A stretch of 64,000 bases of DNA from contig JADFNG010000002.1 in NCBI GenBank assembly GCA_022563505.1, positions 1 to 64,000 of the forward strand, written 5' to 3'. Source of the stretch: Pseudomonadota bacterium. Lineage in GTDB: Bacteria > Pseudomonadota > Gammaproteobacteria > Steroidobacterales > Woeseiaceae. Of this stretch, positions 1 through 7,827 are shown piece after piece. The notes under the pieces were generated by a model, which searched no databases, was not told the origin of the DNA, and saw nothing but the letters and a program-made list of their open reading frames with translations. How positions within the stretch are numbered: position 1 is the first letter of the stretch; each line of letters opens with the position of its first letter. The position numbers and the translations under genes were made by a program.

Positions 1-358
1 CGCGCTCCTTAAGTGCGTCTCTGACCCGCTGCGAACCTTCCTCAGAAACACTCGAGCAATCGATCAGCAGCTTTGGCGTCGCAGAACCGGCCAGCACACC
101 ATGATCCCCGCAGATGACACTGAACAAGTCATCAGGGCCGGAAACCATGGTAAATATGATGTCGCGATCTGAAAGTTCGGCGGGTGTATCGACAATCCTG
201 GCGCCGAGCGTTGCCAGCGGTTCCGCTTTTGTACGTGTACGATTGTACGCGCTGGTATCACAACCCGCCTCCAATAGTCTTTTTGCCATGGCAAGACCCA
301 TGCGGCCAGTGCCAATCCAACCCAGTTTTTGAGACCGAAGGTTTTGCTCTTTTTCCAT
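1..358 (-). CDS. HIBADH-like NAD(P)-dependent oxidoreductase (partial, C-terminus outside window)
   Basis: The ORF track misses this gene because it runs off the left edge. Reading the minus strand from ATG at 358 gives MEKEQNLRSQKLGWIGTGRM, continuing open to base 1 (119 residues). The GWIGTGRMG stretch at about residues 13-21 is the N-terminal dinucleotide-binding motif of the 3-hydroxyisobutyrate / 6-phosphogluconate dehydrogenase family, followed by the expected NRT of an NADP/NAD-binding turn and a LLIDCSS segment. Members oxidise beta-hydroxyacids or reduce semialdehydes, including sulfolactaldehyde in some relatives. A LacI-type operator lies 36 bp upstream, shared with the divergent TSUP gene. 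Substrate cannot be decided from the N-terminal third. Confidence 0.85.
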   Translation of the reverse strand, partial: MEKEQNLRSQKLGWIGTGRMGLAMAKRLLEAGCDTSAYNRTRTKAEPLATLGARIVDTPAELSDRDIIFTMVSGPDDLFSVICGDHGVLAGSATPKLLIDCSSVSEEGSQRVRDALKER

Positions 359-394
359 TTGTTGAATGCCTTGATTCGAGATAGACTGGATTAA

Positions 395-408
395 CGCAAT
401 CGTTTGCA
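395..408. promoter_or_regulatory. LacI-type operator A
   Basis: CGCAATCGTTTGCA, a 14-bp near-palindrome centred on CG, lies between the divergent HIBADH-like (start 358) and TSUP (start 520) genes. It matches eight other intergenic sites in this window. The surrounding 20 bases (ATTAACGCAATCGTTTGCAT) are repeated exactly at operator C (about 13480-13499). Confidence 0.85.
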
Positions 409-519
409 TGCTATGATAGATATCCATTGACTTCAAGCAAACCCAAGAGCGAAGCTGATCCAAGCCAACAGCCCATTACACACCCAACCGCTGATGCATG
501 ACAACAACAGGTCAGCCTA

Positions 520-1284
520 TTGGATTTAAGCGTGATCAGCCTTGGTTTGCTGGCTGCAGCGATGCTCGCCATCGGCATTGGTGCGCTTGCCAAGGGTATT
601 ACGGGTGTTGGACTGCCCATACTGGCTGTACCAGTGCTGGCCTCTTTCACCAGCGTTGAAGAAGCCGTGATTTTGATGGTGCTGCCCGGCATTGCGGCGA
701 ATGGCTGGCTGGTCATCACCCACAAAAAATGGTCGGTATTGAATCAGCATCGCAGTTTCCTGATATTCGGCCTGGCGGGTGGGGTGTTCGGCACGTGGCT
801 CTTGTCCATTCTGAACGATCACTGGCTAAAGCTGATACTCGCCGTTTGGCTGGGCGTTTACCTGTTGCAGTATTTTTCCAGACGGTCGTATGACCGGTAT
901 TTCAGCGGCCGCAACGGGATGCGGCCAGTCCTGGGCATCGCAGCCGGAATCGTTCAAGGTGCTAGCGGGATATCTGCGCCAATTGTGGCTCCATATTTCC
1001 ACGCCGATGGTCTGACGCGGGAACATTATGCCTTCGCGACAGCATTCACTTTCCTGCTGTTTAGCGGCGCCCAGATCACGACCATGTTCAGGCTGGATTT
1101 GCTGACGCCGGAAAGGATGATTGTCGGTCTTATCGCAGTCGTGCCAACGCTCCTGTTCACGCAACTTGGAATTCGTTGGTCACCCCATATTAGCGATGCG
1201 ACCTTTCAGCGTATTCTCCTGGCACTCTTTGTCGTCATGGAGCTCAAGCTTTTTATCGATATATTCTATTCGATGTCAGCGTAA
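520..1284 (+). CDS. TSUP family permease (sulfite exporter TauE/SafE type)
   Basis: A 254-residue hydrophobic protein with about eight predicted membrane segments in two similar halves. Each half has the glycine-rich family motif: GIGALAKGITGVGLPIL near residue 20 and GIAAGIVQGASGISAPIVAP near 145. TSUP (DUF81) proteins export sulfite, sulfoacetate and related anions or take up organic acids. The neighbourhood holds a SuyA/SuyB-like sulfo-lyase pair that would release sulfite, and suyZ-type exporters of this family are known partners of suyAB; sulfite export is therefore a reasonable inference but not shown. The start is TTG at 520, with GTG at 532 as an alternative; no clear ribosome site is seen for either. 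Operator A lies 111 bp upstream. Confidence 0.85.
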   Translation: MDLSVISLGLLAAAMLAIGIGALAKGITGVGLPILAVPVLASFTSVEEAVILMVLPGIAANGWLVITHKKWSVLNQHRSFLIFGLAGGVFGTWLLSILNDHWLKLILAVWLGVYLLQYFSRRSYDRYFSGRNGMRPVLGIAAGIVQGASGISAPIVAPYFHADGLTREHYAFATAFTFLLFSGAQITTMFRLDLLTPERMIVGLIAVVPTLLFTQLGIRWSPHISDATFQRILLALFVVMELKLFIDIFYSMSA

Positions 1285-1359
1285 GATCATCCCACTCATT
1301 GAAGTCGAAGCACCTGACCTGTAGATTCAGCTCAGTTTTCCGACAAACCAGAAAATAAG

Positions 1360-1376
1360 GCGCAGCTTGTCTGCGC
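1360..1376 (+). other. Hairpin in LacI 5' leader
   Basis: GCGCAG-CTTGT-CTGCGC forms a 6-bp stem ending 10 bases before the LacI start codon. No Shine-Dalgarno sequence is obvious for this start, so the hairpin could shape translation initiation. It overlaps a GCAATCG operator half-site (1376-1382). The role is unknown. Confidence 0.35.
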
Positions 1377-1386
1377 GCAATCGATA

Positions 1387-2409
1387 ATGGCGAAGAGAAA
1401 GGTCAACATTAAGGATGTCGCTGCCAGGGCGGATGTCCACCCATCTACGGTATCTCGTGTTCTTAATCCTGAGACTCGATCGATGGTCTCTGCAAGCGTG
1501 GCGGAGCGGGTCAGCCGTATTGCAAGTGAAATGGGTTATGCGCGCAGTTCGCTCGCATATGGTCTGCGGACAGGGCGGACGCAAACGGTCGGCGTGGTCA
1601 TACCGGACCTGACCAATCCGTTATTTCCGCCCATTATCCGGCAAATTGAACGTAGATTGGCGGAGCAAGGCTATATTGCGATATTGGCTGATTCGGATAA
1701 CAACCATGAGAATGAGAAAGTCATCGTACAGTCGTTAATGTCCCGTAATGTGGACGGACTCATTCTGGCCACGGCACATCGCCTGGATTCCGTTGTAATA
1801 GCCTGTGTGGAAGAAAATATTCCGCTGGTGCTGGTCAATCGGACGATCGATGCACATTCTGTGACTGCGGTGATCAATGATGACGCGCATGGTATCGAAC
1901 TGGCGGCATCTCATCTCGTTGGACTCGGTCACGAAATGATCGCGTATATCGGCGGGCCACAGGATACCTCTACCGGACACGAGCGCTTCCTGGCGTTCAA
2001 GCATCTCAAGAATGCCGGACACTTCAAGTCTCACAGCGATTTGATTCGCAACTGCAAGGCATTTACGGAAATCGAAGGCCGCCGAGGTTTTCTAACCTTG
2101 CTGAAGAAGGATAGAAAATTCACTGCCGTTATCGCGGCCAACGACCTGCTGGCGCTGGGATGCTACGACGCGCTGTCGGAGCTTGGCCTTCGTTGCCCGA
2201 ATGATATTTCGGTGACCGGATTCAACGACATGCCGTTTGTCGACCGATTGGCTCCGCCATTGACGTCGGTGCACATTCCGCACGAGGAGATCGGTAATCA
2301 GGCGGCCGAGTTGCTACTTGAGAAAATGCGCAATCCTCAGTCGCCTATCAGGACAGTCAATATCCTGCCGGAACTGATTGTCCGGGGATCAACAGCACCA
2401 CCGGCATAA
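1387..2409 (+). CDS. LacI family transcriptional regulator (LacI-1)
   Basis: 340 residues, the full length of the family. The helix-turn-helix occupies residues 8-27 (recognition segment HPSTVSRVL), followed by the hinge (LAYGLRTGRT) and a periplasmic-binding-protein-like effector domain from about residue 62 (VGVVIPDLTNPLF). The two bases-reading positions, Tyr17-Gln18 in E. coli LacI, are Pro-Ser here. The protein is a paralogue of LacI-2 at 43232-44260: they share IPLVLVNRTID, GPQ-TSTG and NDLLALGC-DA. It is a natural candidate to bind the TGCAATCGTTTGCA operators in the window. It converges on the SuyB-like gene with a 7-base gap. The effector is unknown. Confidence 0.95.
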   Translation: MAKRKVNIKDVAARADVHPSTVSRVLNPETRSMVSASVAERVSRIASEMGYARSSLAYGLRTGRTQTVGVVIPDLTNPLFPPIIRQIERRLAEQGYIAILADSDNNHENEKVIVQSLMSRNVDGLILATAHRLDSVVIACVEENIPLVLVNRTIDAHSVTAVINDDAHGIELAASHLVGLGHEMIAYIGGPQDTSTGHERFLAFKHLKNAGHFKSHSDLIRNCKAFTEIEGRRGFLTLLKKDRKFTAVIAANDLLALGCYDALSELGLRCPNDISVTGFNDMPFVDRLAPPLTSVHIPHEEIGNQAAELLLEKMRNPQSPIRTVNILPELIVRGSTAPPA

Positions 2410-2416
2410 TCGCCGC

Positions 2417-3589
2417 TTACGCGCTTCGGTACAACTTGGTCATGACAAATTCTTTGTGCCCCAGCGCTTCCGCTGCCGTCATGCGACCACTGGATGTCTT
2501 GACGATCATATCGATCAGTTTGTCACCCGCCTGATCCAACGTCAGCTCACGGGTGAGAATTCCCGTTACGTCTACGTCTATGTGTTCCGACATCGTCCGC
2601 ATGGTGCGCGGATTTGCCGTTATCTTGATGACCGGCAAGATCGGGTTACCGATAATATTTCCCTGCCCGGTCGGAAACGCATGTACGACGAATCCGCTGG
2701 CCGCCATAAGGGTCACGCATTCAGCGGCTGCGGAGGACGAATCCATAAAATAGAGTCCCGGCCCTTTGGCTGGTTCCTCGGCCGGACCCAGCACATCGAT
2801 GTACGCAACGTGTTTGCCGATTTTCTCCAGGTTGCCAAATGCTTTCTCTTCGATCGTGGAAAGGCCGCCTTCAATATTCCCCTTGGTCGGCTGGCTGTCG
2901 GAAAGATCGGTGGTTTTGTGAGCTTCAATCACGTCGTCCTGATAGGCCTGGAAAGTGCGCATGAATTTTTCGCCGACTTCCGGGGTCGCGGCTCGCTTCG
3001 CGCACAAATGTTCTGCACCAGTAAGCTCTGATGTTTCGCCAAATACGCCACAGATTCCCTTGGGAATGAGTTTGTCGTACATATTGCCCACGGTCGGGTT
3101 GGATGCGATACCGGATGTTGTATCGGACTCGCCACATTTAGTGGATATCCAGAGATCCGCTATATCGCATTCTTCACGCTGGCGTTCTGTGGCCCAATGG
3201 ACGAATTCTTTTGCCTTACGAGACGCATCGGCAATCGTCGAAATATCGCCGTTCTTCTCGATTGCGAAGCCAGCGACCGGCTTGCCCGTTGCCGCGATGC
3301 CATCTACCACTTGTTGCGTCCAGATCGGTTCGATGCCAATGACAACGCACGCTGCGACGTTGGGGTTGGCTCCTGTGCCGATCATGGTTCGAAAATGAAG
3401 ATCCAGATCTTCACCAAACTGCAGTCGCCCGTACGCATGAGGTAATGCAATCGTGCCTTGAATATTATTTGCTACGGCCTCGCAGGCTGCATTGGAAATA
3501 TCATCCAACGGCAAAATTGCTACATAGTTACGCACGCCCACACGGCCATTCTCACGCCGATATCCCATGAAAGTATTTTGCGTCGACAT
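2417..3589 (-). CDS. suyB: UxaA-family lyase large subunit, SuyB-like (sulfolactate sulfo-lyase)
   Basis: 390 residues matching the C-terminal/large domain of the UxaA family (altronate dehydratase, galactarate dehydratase, SuyB). The sequence has [10 protein letters not shown] near residue 16, [12 protein letters not shown] in the middle and [18 protein letters not shown] near residue 310. From memory these agree better with SuyB of (2R)-3-sulfolactate sulfo-lyase than with altronate dehydratase, and the gene has the SuyB length, unlike the roughly 500-residue UxaA. SuyAB cleaves sulfolactate to pyruvate and sulfite in the cytoplasm. It lies 13 bp downstream of the SuyA-like gene and forms a two-gene operon with it. 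The alternative is an uncharacterised hydroxyacid dehydratase. Confidence 0.7.
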   Translation of the reverse strand: MSTQNTFMGYRRENGRVGVRNYVAILPLDDISNAACEAVANNIQGTIALPHAYGRLQFGEDLDLHFRTMIGTGANPNVAACVVIGIEPIWTQQVVDGIAATGKPVAGFAIEKNGDISTIADASRKAKEFVHWATERQREECDIADLWISTKCGESDTTSGIASNPTVGNMYDKLIPKGICGVFGETSELTGAEHLCAKRAATPEVGEKFMRTFQAYQDDVIEAHKTTDLSDSQPTKGNIEGGLSTIEEKAFGNLEKIGKHVAYIDVLGPAEEPAKGPGLYFMDSSSAAAECVTLMAASGFVVHAFPTGQGNIIGNPILPVIKITANPRTMRTMSEHIDVDVTGILTRELTLDQAGDKLIDMIVKTSSGRMTAAEALGHKEFVMTKLYRSA

Positions 3590-3602
3590 CGTATTCCCCT
3601 CC

Positions 3603-3890
3603 TTACCAGCGCTTTGTTTTCAGATTGTGAACGTGAACGTGTTCGCCGGTGGCGACCGGCGCGATAACCCGGCCAATGTCCTCACCGTATTTGACGATCG
3701 TATCGCCTTCCTTGAGATCAGTCAGCGCAACCTTGTGTCCAATGGGTACATCCTGTTTCACGCGTAACGTAAAATTGGAGTCATCCTCTGTGACGATGCA
3801 ATACATTTCGTCTCCCGCCTGCAGATTTTCTACGACCACGACCCCGACATTGTCGCGCTTGTCGTGCACTAGCAATTGTGGAACAGCCAT
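3603..3890 (-). CDS. suyA: SAF-domain small subunit, SuyA-like
   Basis: 95 residues, the whole being a SAF domain as found at the N-terminus of UxaA or as a separate SuyA subunit. Family-like segments are [15 protein letters not shown] at the start, [21 protein letters not shown] in the middle and [10 protein letters not shown] at the very end; the last matches SuyA proteins as I remember them. It precedes the large subunit by 13 bp. The promoter lies in the gap to the divergent GntR gene, which holds a perfect 16-bp palindrome 74 bp upstream. Confidence 0.7.
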   Translation of the reverse strand: MAVPQLLVHDKRDNVGVVVVENLQAGDEMYCIVTEDDSNFTLRVKQDVPIGHKVALTDLKEGDTIVKYGEDIGRVIAPVATGEHVHVHNLKTKRW

Positions 3891-3964
3891 CTGTCAGATC
3901 CTTTTTACTGAATTCACCCGGCAGCACCACGCAAACGACATTGAGCTGATGCAGATAGTTTTTA

Positions 3965-3980
3965 TATCTTATATAAGATA
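3965..3980. promoter_or_regulatory. Perfect palindrome, likely GntR operator, with TATAAT box
   Basis: TATCTTATATAAGATA is a perfect 16-bp inverted repeat in the 157-bp gap between suyA-like and gntR. A TATAAT hexamer at 3984-3989 lies just after it on the plus strand, so the palindrome would sit in the spacer of a promoter for gntR and could control both directions. GntR-UTRA regulators usually bind AT-rich palindromes next to their own gene. Confidence 0.65.
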
Positions 3981-4047
3981 CGATATAATTGCCTGATGGG
4001 CAATACTGAAACTGTAGTTAGTCCAGAGATATTGGGGGGTATTATCC

Positions 4048-4773
4048 GTGGTATCAACACCTGACTTTCAACCGCTGTACAAACAGGTCTATAACGTCCT
4101 GGTCAGTCGCATCGCTGACGGCGACTGGCGACCCGCAAAGGTATTACCGAGTGAACAGGCACTTGCCAGTGAGCTGGGCGTCAGCCAGGGCACGGTACGC
4201 AGAGCGATGGATGCGCTGGCCGCCGAAAACCTGATCCTGCGTCATCAGGGCAGAGGCAGCTTTGTCGCAGAACATACTCAGGAACACGCCTTATTCCGGT
4301 TTTTTCGTCTAAGTCGGCCCGCACCCAATCATGCACGCGTCACTCCGACTTTGGGCAGCGAACGCATTGTGCGACGGCCGGCCAATGATAAAGAACGATG
4401 GAAACTGGCGCTGCGCGGAAAGGCCGAGGTCGTCGAGATTCGACGCACACGCCTGATTGATGAGTCGCCACGAGTGGTCGAGAAAATCATCTTGCCACAC
4501 CGCCTGTTTCACGGTATCGAAAAGGAGAAGCACCTGCCCAACACGCTCTACTCCCTGTACCAGGAAGGATTCGGTATCAGCATTGCCGTTGCCAAGGAAG
4601 AACTTCGGGCGGTTTTGGCAAACAAGAAGGACGCTGCGGCGTTGGGAATAAGCGCTGGCACACCATTGCTGCAAATTGATCGTATTGCCGTCGCGCTGGA
4701 TGGTCAGCCGGTGGAGTGGCGAATTAGTCGCTGCGATACGAAAGATATCGTTTACGCTATCGAAGTGAAATGA
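4048..4773 (+). CDS. GntR family regulator, HutC/UTRA type
   Basis: 241 residues. The N-terminal winged helix (residues about 8-75) has the family core LPSEQALASELGVSQGTVRRAMDAL and HQGRGSFV; the C-terminal part (about 95-240) fits a UTRA ligand-binding domain. GTG start at 4048 is preceded by GGGGGG nine bases upstream. It is divergent from the suyA/suyB-like genes across the palindrome at 3965-3980, so it is the likely local repressor of that pair. UTRA domains typically bind small acids or sugars; sulfolactate is a possible ligand by context only. The stop codon abuts the stop of the next convergent gene with no gap. Confidence 0.93.
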   Translation: MVSTPDFQPLYKQVYNVLVSRIADGDWRPAKVLPSEQALASELGVSQGTVRRAMDALAAENLILRHQGRGSFVAEHTQEHALFRFFRLSRPAPNHARVTPTLGSERIVRRPANDKERWKLALRGKAEVVEIRRTRLIDESPRVVEKIILPHRLFHGIEKEKHLPNTLYSLYQEGFGISIAVAKEELRAVLANKKDAAALGISAGTPLLQIDRIAVALDGQPVEWRISRCDTKDIVYAIEVK

Positions 4774-5949
4774 TTATCCTTCGGTCAACTCAACGTTTAA
4801 TTTGAGAAGGCCTGCCAGCGTTCCACCCAGCATGGCAGCTCTCTCATTATCAGTCAGGCCCGGCACACTCAGTATGTGCGCAACCGCATTGCGGTTCTCC
4901 ATTCCATATGGGTAATCAGTGCCCAGAACGATCTGGCTGGCACCCGCCTCAGTAATGAGTTGCTGCAGATTCTGCGTCCGGTAAACCAGCGAATCAAAAT
5001 ATATTTGCTTCAGGTATTCGCTCGGCGCTTTTTGCTCCGCACCGCGACAGCCACGATCATCGCTGCTATGACAATGATCTGATCGGCCAATATAAGCGGG
5101 CAGGAAGCCGCCGCCATGTGCCGCCACCAATTTCAGACCTGAGTAACGATCGAGCGTCCCTTCAAATATCAGATGTGACAGGGCGACCGTAGTCTCCAGC
5201 GGATTGCCGATGATGTTGGATAGACGACCATTGCCTGCAAACCGCGCTTCCCCCTCTTGAAACCCCCGTGGATGCAGGAACACTACGACACCGAGTTCCT
5301 CGGCCTTCGACCAAAACGGATCGAATTTCGAATTGGCCAGTTCGACACCGTCAATACTGCAGGTCAGCATCACGCCGCGATGACCAAGCTCCTTCACCGC
5401 ATGCTCAAGCTGAGAGGCGGCGAGATCCGGGTGCTGCAGGGCGACCGCGCCAATCGCTACAAACCGGTCCGGATAGGCAGCGCAAACCTCTGCGAGTTTT
5501 TCGTTCTGTAAACGGATAATCTTCGCGGCCAGATCTGGATCTGCCCAATGAAAATACTGGCCGACTGAAATACTCAATGCCTGCACATCAATGCCGGTTG
5601 CATCCATTGACTCCAGACGCACGGAAATGTCAGTCGCAGCCGTCAGAGGATTGGGGTCATACGGGTTTTCCCCACCCAGCGCCGGGTGGCCTTCGATCAA
5701 CGACCACACGTCAGCAACTTCCGTGTGTGCGTGAATATCAACCGTCAGCATGCGAGTGCCATTGACCACTACGGGCCGGGGGAAATCACTTTCCAGCGTG
5801 TCCGGATTCCTTGCGACTTGCGGCGCGACTGCGCCGTCCGTTCGTGCACTGCAGCCTACGAAGCTGATGCCTGCCCCGGCAACAACGGCCCCTTTCAGGA
5901 ACGCACGGCGGCTTGTGGCGGATGGTTTTTTCTCGTTCGTGTAGTTCAC
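4774..5949 (-). CDS. Tat-exported amidohydrolase (ACMSD-like TIM barrel)
   Basis: 391 residues. The N-terminus carries a twin-arginine signal (SRRAFLKGAVVAGAG, residues 13-27) followed by a Cys at about 33, so the enzyme may be a Tat lipoprotein. The mature part is an amidohydrolase of the ACMSD / amidohydrolase_2 type: metal-binding HAH in TVDIHAHTEV near residue 70, AAHGGGFLP and LGTDYPYGM near the end. Members decarboxylate or hydrolyse carboxylated aromatic or semialdehyde substrates. GTG start at 5949 has AGGA seven bases upstream. It follows the CocE-like gene by 41 bp and is probably in the same operon, hence behind operator B. The exact reaction is not inferable. Confidence 0.85.
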   Translation of the reverse strand: MNYTNEKKPSATSRRAFLKGAVVAGAGISFVGCSARTDGAVAPQVARNPDTLESDFPRPVVVNGTRMLTVDIHAHTEVADVWSLIEGHPALGGENPYDPNPLTAATDISVRLESMDATGIDVQALSISVGQYFHWADPDLAAKIIRLQNEKLAEVCAAYPDRFVAIGAVALQHPDLAASQLEHAVKELGHRGVMLTCSIDGVELANSKFDPFWSKAEELGVVVFLHPRGFQEGEARFAGNGRLSNIIGNPLETTVALSHLIFEGTLDRYSGLKLVAAHGGGFLPAYIGRSDHCHSSDDRGCRGAEQKAPSEYLKQIYFDSLVYRTQNLQQLITEAGASQIVLGTDYPYGMENRNAVAHILSVPGLTDNERAAMLGGTLAGLLKLNVELTEG

Positions 5950-5990
5950 GTCATGTTCCTCGCTAATATTGTCGAAATTCTCCTGCGGTA

Positions 5991-7688
5991 TCAGTCTTGT
6001 GCAGGAATCACTGGCAGCAACATATAAGAAGGTCGATCGCCACCAATGTAAATACTGTTATCCCGTAACTTGTAAGCCGCAAAATAATGCTCGCCATCGT
6101 GTGGCTGGACATCGAGACGGATGCGATGACCTTTCTTGAACACCATGCTCGTGGCCCAGATCTCGATCTCGATGGGTACGACCTGCCCCGGTTGAAGTTT
6201 CTGCTCCTCATCGTGCGTATGGTAGGGCCGGTATGGTTTGGAAAGCTCGGGATCCAGTTTACGATGCGACACTTTCAGGATGCCGCGAGTAGCGGTTTCG
6301 ACACTGCCATCGGGAGCCATATTCCGCAGATAGGCGAAGACATCCATATCGTCCGTTTCCGAGGACACCCAAAGCATGAGTTTGATATGGCCAGTGACCT
6401 CAACGTCCTCGCTCAGCGGTTCGGTCACAAAGGTCACCATTGGCTGACCGCTGCGCCCTCGCCGATAGGCCTCTGGTCCCGATGGGAAGGTGATCTCGCC
6501 GCCTTTCGGCGGTGGCGTCTGGCGCAACTGCAGGTCATGCATCGCATCATCGACCACATCCGCAGACTGCAAACTCAGGTAATATTTCCTGTATTGCGTG
6601 CGTGCAAGCGGCCACTCATTTTCGAAGCGCCAGTTGCATTCATCGACGCTCACACGAATACACAGTTTAACCGGCGGCTCATCCATGATGCCGTTTTCTT
6701 TGCCTTTCAGCCAGTAGTCGTACCAGCGCAGCATTTCGGCTTTGCCTTCATCCGAGTAGAAAGCATCGGTATGGCCGCCAATATGAATTTGTAATTTCTT
6801 GTGTATGGACGCCGAGCGCACATAGGCTTCCACATTTCCTCGCAGGTGGTGGTTCCAGCCACCCCAGTTTCCTGAGCTGTAGAACGGCACGACTATCTGG
6901 TCAAACCGGGCACGGGATTTCACGTCGTCCCACCATGGGCTGTCCGTGTGGTGAGTCATGAAGTTCCACATCAGATTCTCATCGAAGGCGGCCGAGTTGT
7001 CAGCGCGCGTCGCTTCGAGCAATTGCTTGCCGACGACGTCAATCCACCAGCGACCATAAAAATTCTGGTTCAGGATGCCGCCATGAAACACCGAATCACG
7101 GTAGAGATCCGCCCATCCCTCCCACGGTACCATCGTCGTCAGCGAAGGTGGCTGCAAGCCCGCCACATTCCACTGCGTGATGGCATAGTAGGAAACTCCC
7201 GCAAGGCCGATTTTGCCGCTGCTCCAGTCCTGCCTTGCGGACCACTCGATTGCGTCATACAGATCGCGGGCCTCCTGCATGGACCAGATATCGGCCTTGC
7301 CCGGAGAGGCACCGGTACCTCGTGTATCAATGAAAACCAGGATATAGCCTCGGGCCGTCCACCACTCCGGTTCAGGTCGCTCCACATGGGTAAAAGGCCG
7401 GATGTGCGGCAGTATTCGATCCATGCTCTTTTGGTAGGCGCTGAGACTGATGAGAACGGGAAAGCGGGTTTGTTCATTATTCGCATCGCGAACGTCAGGG
7501 CGATACACGTCAGCTCTCAACACCGTGCCGTCACGGAGCGGAATCGCCACATTCTCGTCGAAAATAACGCCATATTCGGGCTGCGATAAGGGCTCTTGAG
7601 CAGCGGCAATCGCCGCTTGGGCCGCTGCTGCGATCCAGACCATACCGAGAAAATATGCTGCCGCAAGGAATCTTTGCGAATTCAACAT
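5991..7688 (-). CDS. Exported CocE/NonD-type hydrolase (X-Pro dipeptidyl-peptidase S15 family)
   Basis: 565 residues with an N-terminal signal peptide (hydrophobic to about residue 28). The alpha/beta-hydrolase core has RTGV-type substrate loop DTRGTGASPG and the nucleophile elbow GLAGVSYYA; the acid and His lie in GGHTDAFYSDE. The C-terminal half (from about 370) is the jelly-roll domain of this family (VTGHIKLMLWVSSETDDMD). Members hydrolyse esters or amides such as cocaine, glutaryl-cephalosporins or X-Pro peptides. ATG at 7688 has GGAG eight bases upstream. Operator B lies 53 bp upstream. Confidence 0.88.
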   Translation of the reverse strand: MLNSQRFLAAAYFLGMVWIAAAAQAAIAAAQEPLSQPEYGVIFDENVAIPLRDGTVLRADVYRPDVRDANNEQTRFPVLISLSAYQKSMDRILPHIRPFTHVERPEPEWWTARGYILVFIDTRGTGASPGKADIWSMQEARDLYDAIEWSARQDWSSGKIGLAGVSYYAITQWNVAGLQPPSLTTMVPWEGWADLYRDSVFHGGILNQNFYGRWWIDVVGKQLLEATRADNSAAFDENLMWNFMTHHTDSPWWDDVKSRARFDQIVVPFYSSGNWGGWNHHLRGNVEAYVRSASIHKKLQIHIGGHTDAFYSDEGKAEMLRWYDYWLKGKENGIMDEPPVKLCIRVSVDECNWRFENEWPLARTQYRKYYLSLQSADVVDDAMHDLQLRQTPPPKGGEITFPSGPEAYRRGRSGQPMVTFVTEPLSEDVEVTGHIKLMLWVSSETDDMDVFAYLRNMAPDGSVETATRGILKVSHRKLDPELSKPYRPYHTHDEEQKLQPGQVVPIEIEIWATSMVFKKGHRIRLDVQPHDGEHYFAAYKLRDNSIYIGGDRPSYMLLPVIPAQD

Positions 7689-7741
7689 GCTGCGATCTCC
7701 ACTCTGCGGGGGTTTTATCCTGTAGCAAGTTAACGAGCAAA

Positions 7742-7755
7742 TGCAATCGTTTGCA
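7742..7755. promoter_or_regulatory. LacI-type operator B
   Basis: TGCAATCGTTTGCA in the 139-bp gap upstream of the CocE-like gene, 53 bp before its start. It is identical to operators D and E. Confidence 0.88.
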
Positions 7756-7827
7756 GTAAATCATGGCACCTGATGACTGTCAATCCCGTGTCCCGCGGCG
7801 ACCACAGCGGTGCCTGGTCAACAGGAT

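Noticed and set aside
3931-3937. GCAAACG half-site between suyA-like and gntR
   Set aside because: Only one arm is present, and the gap already has its own palindrome.
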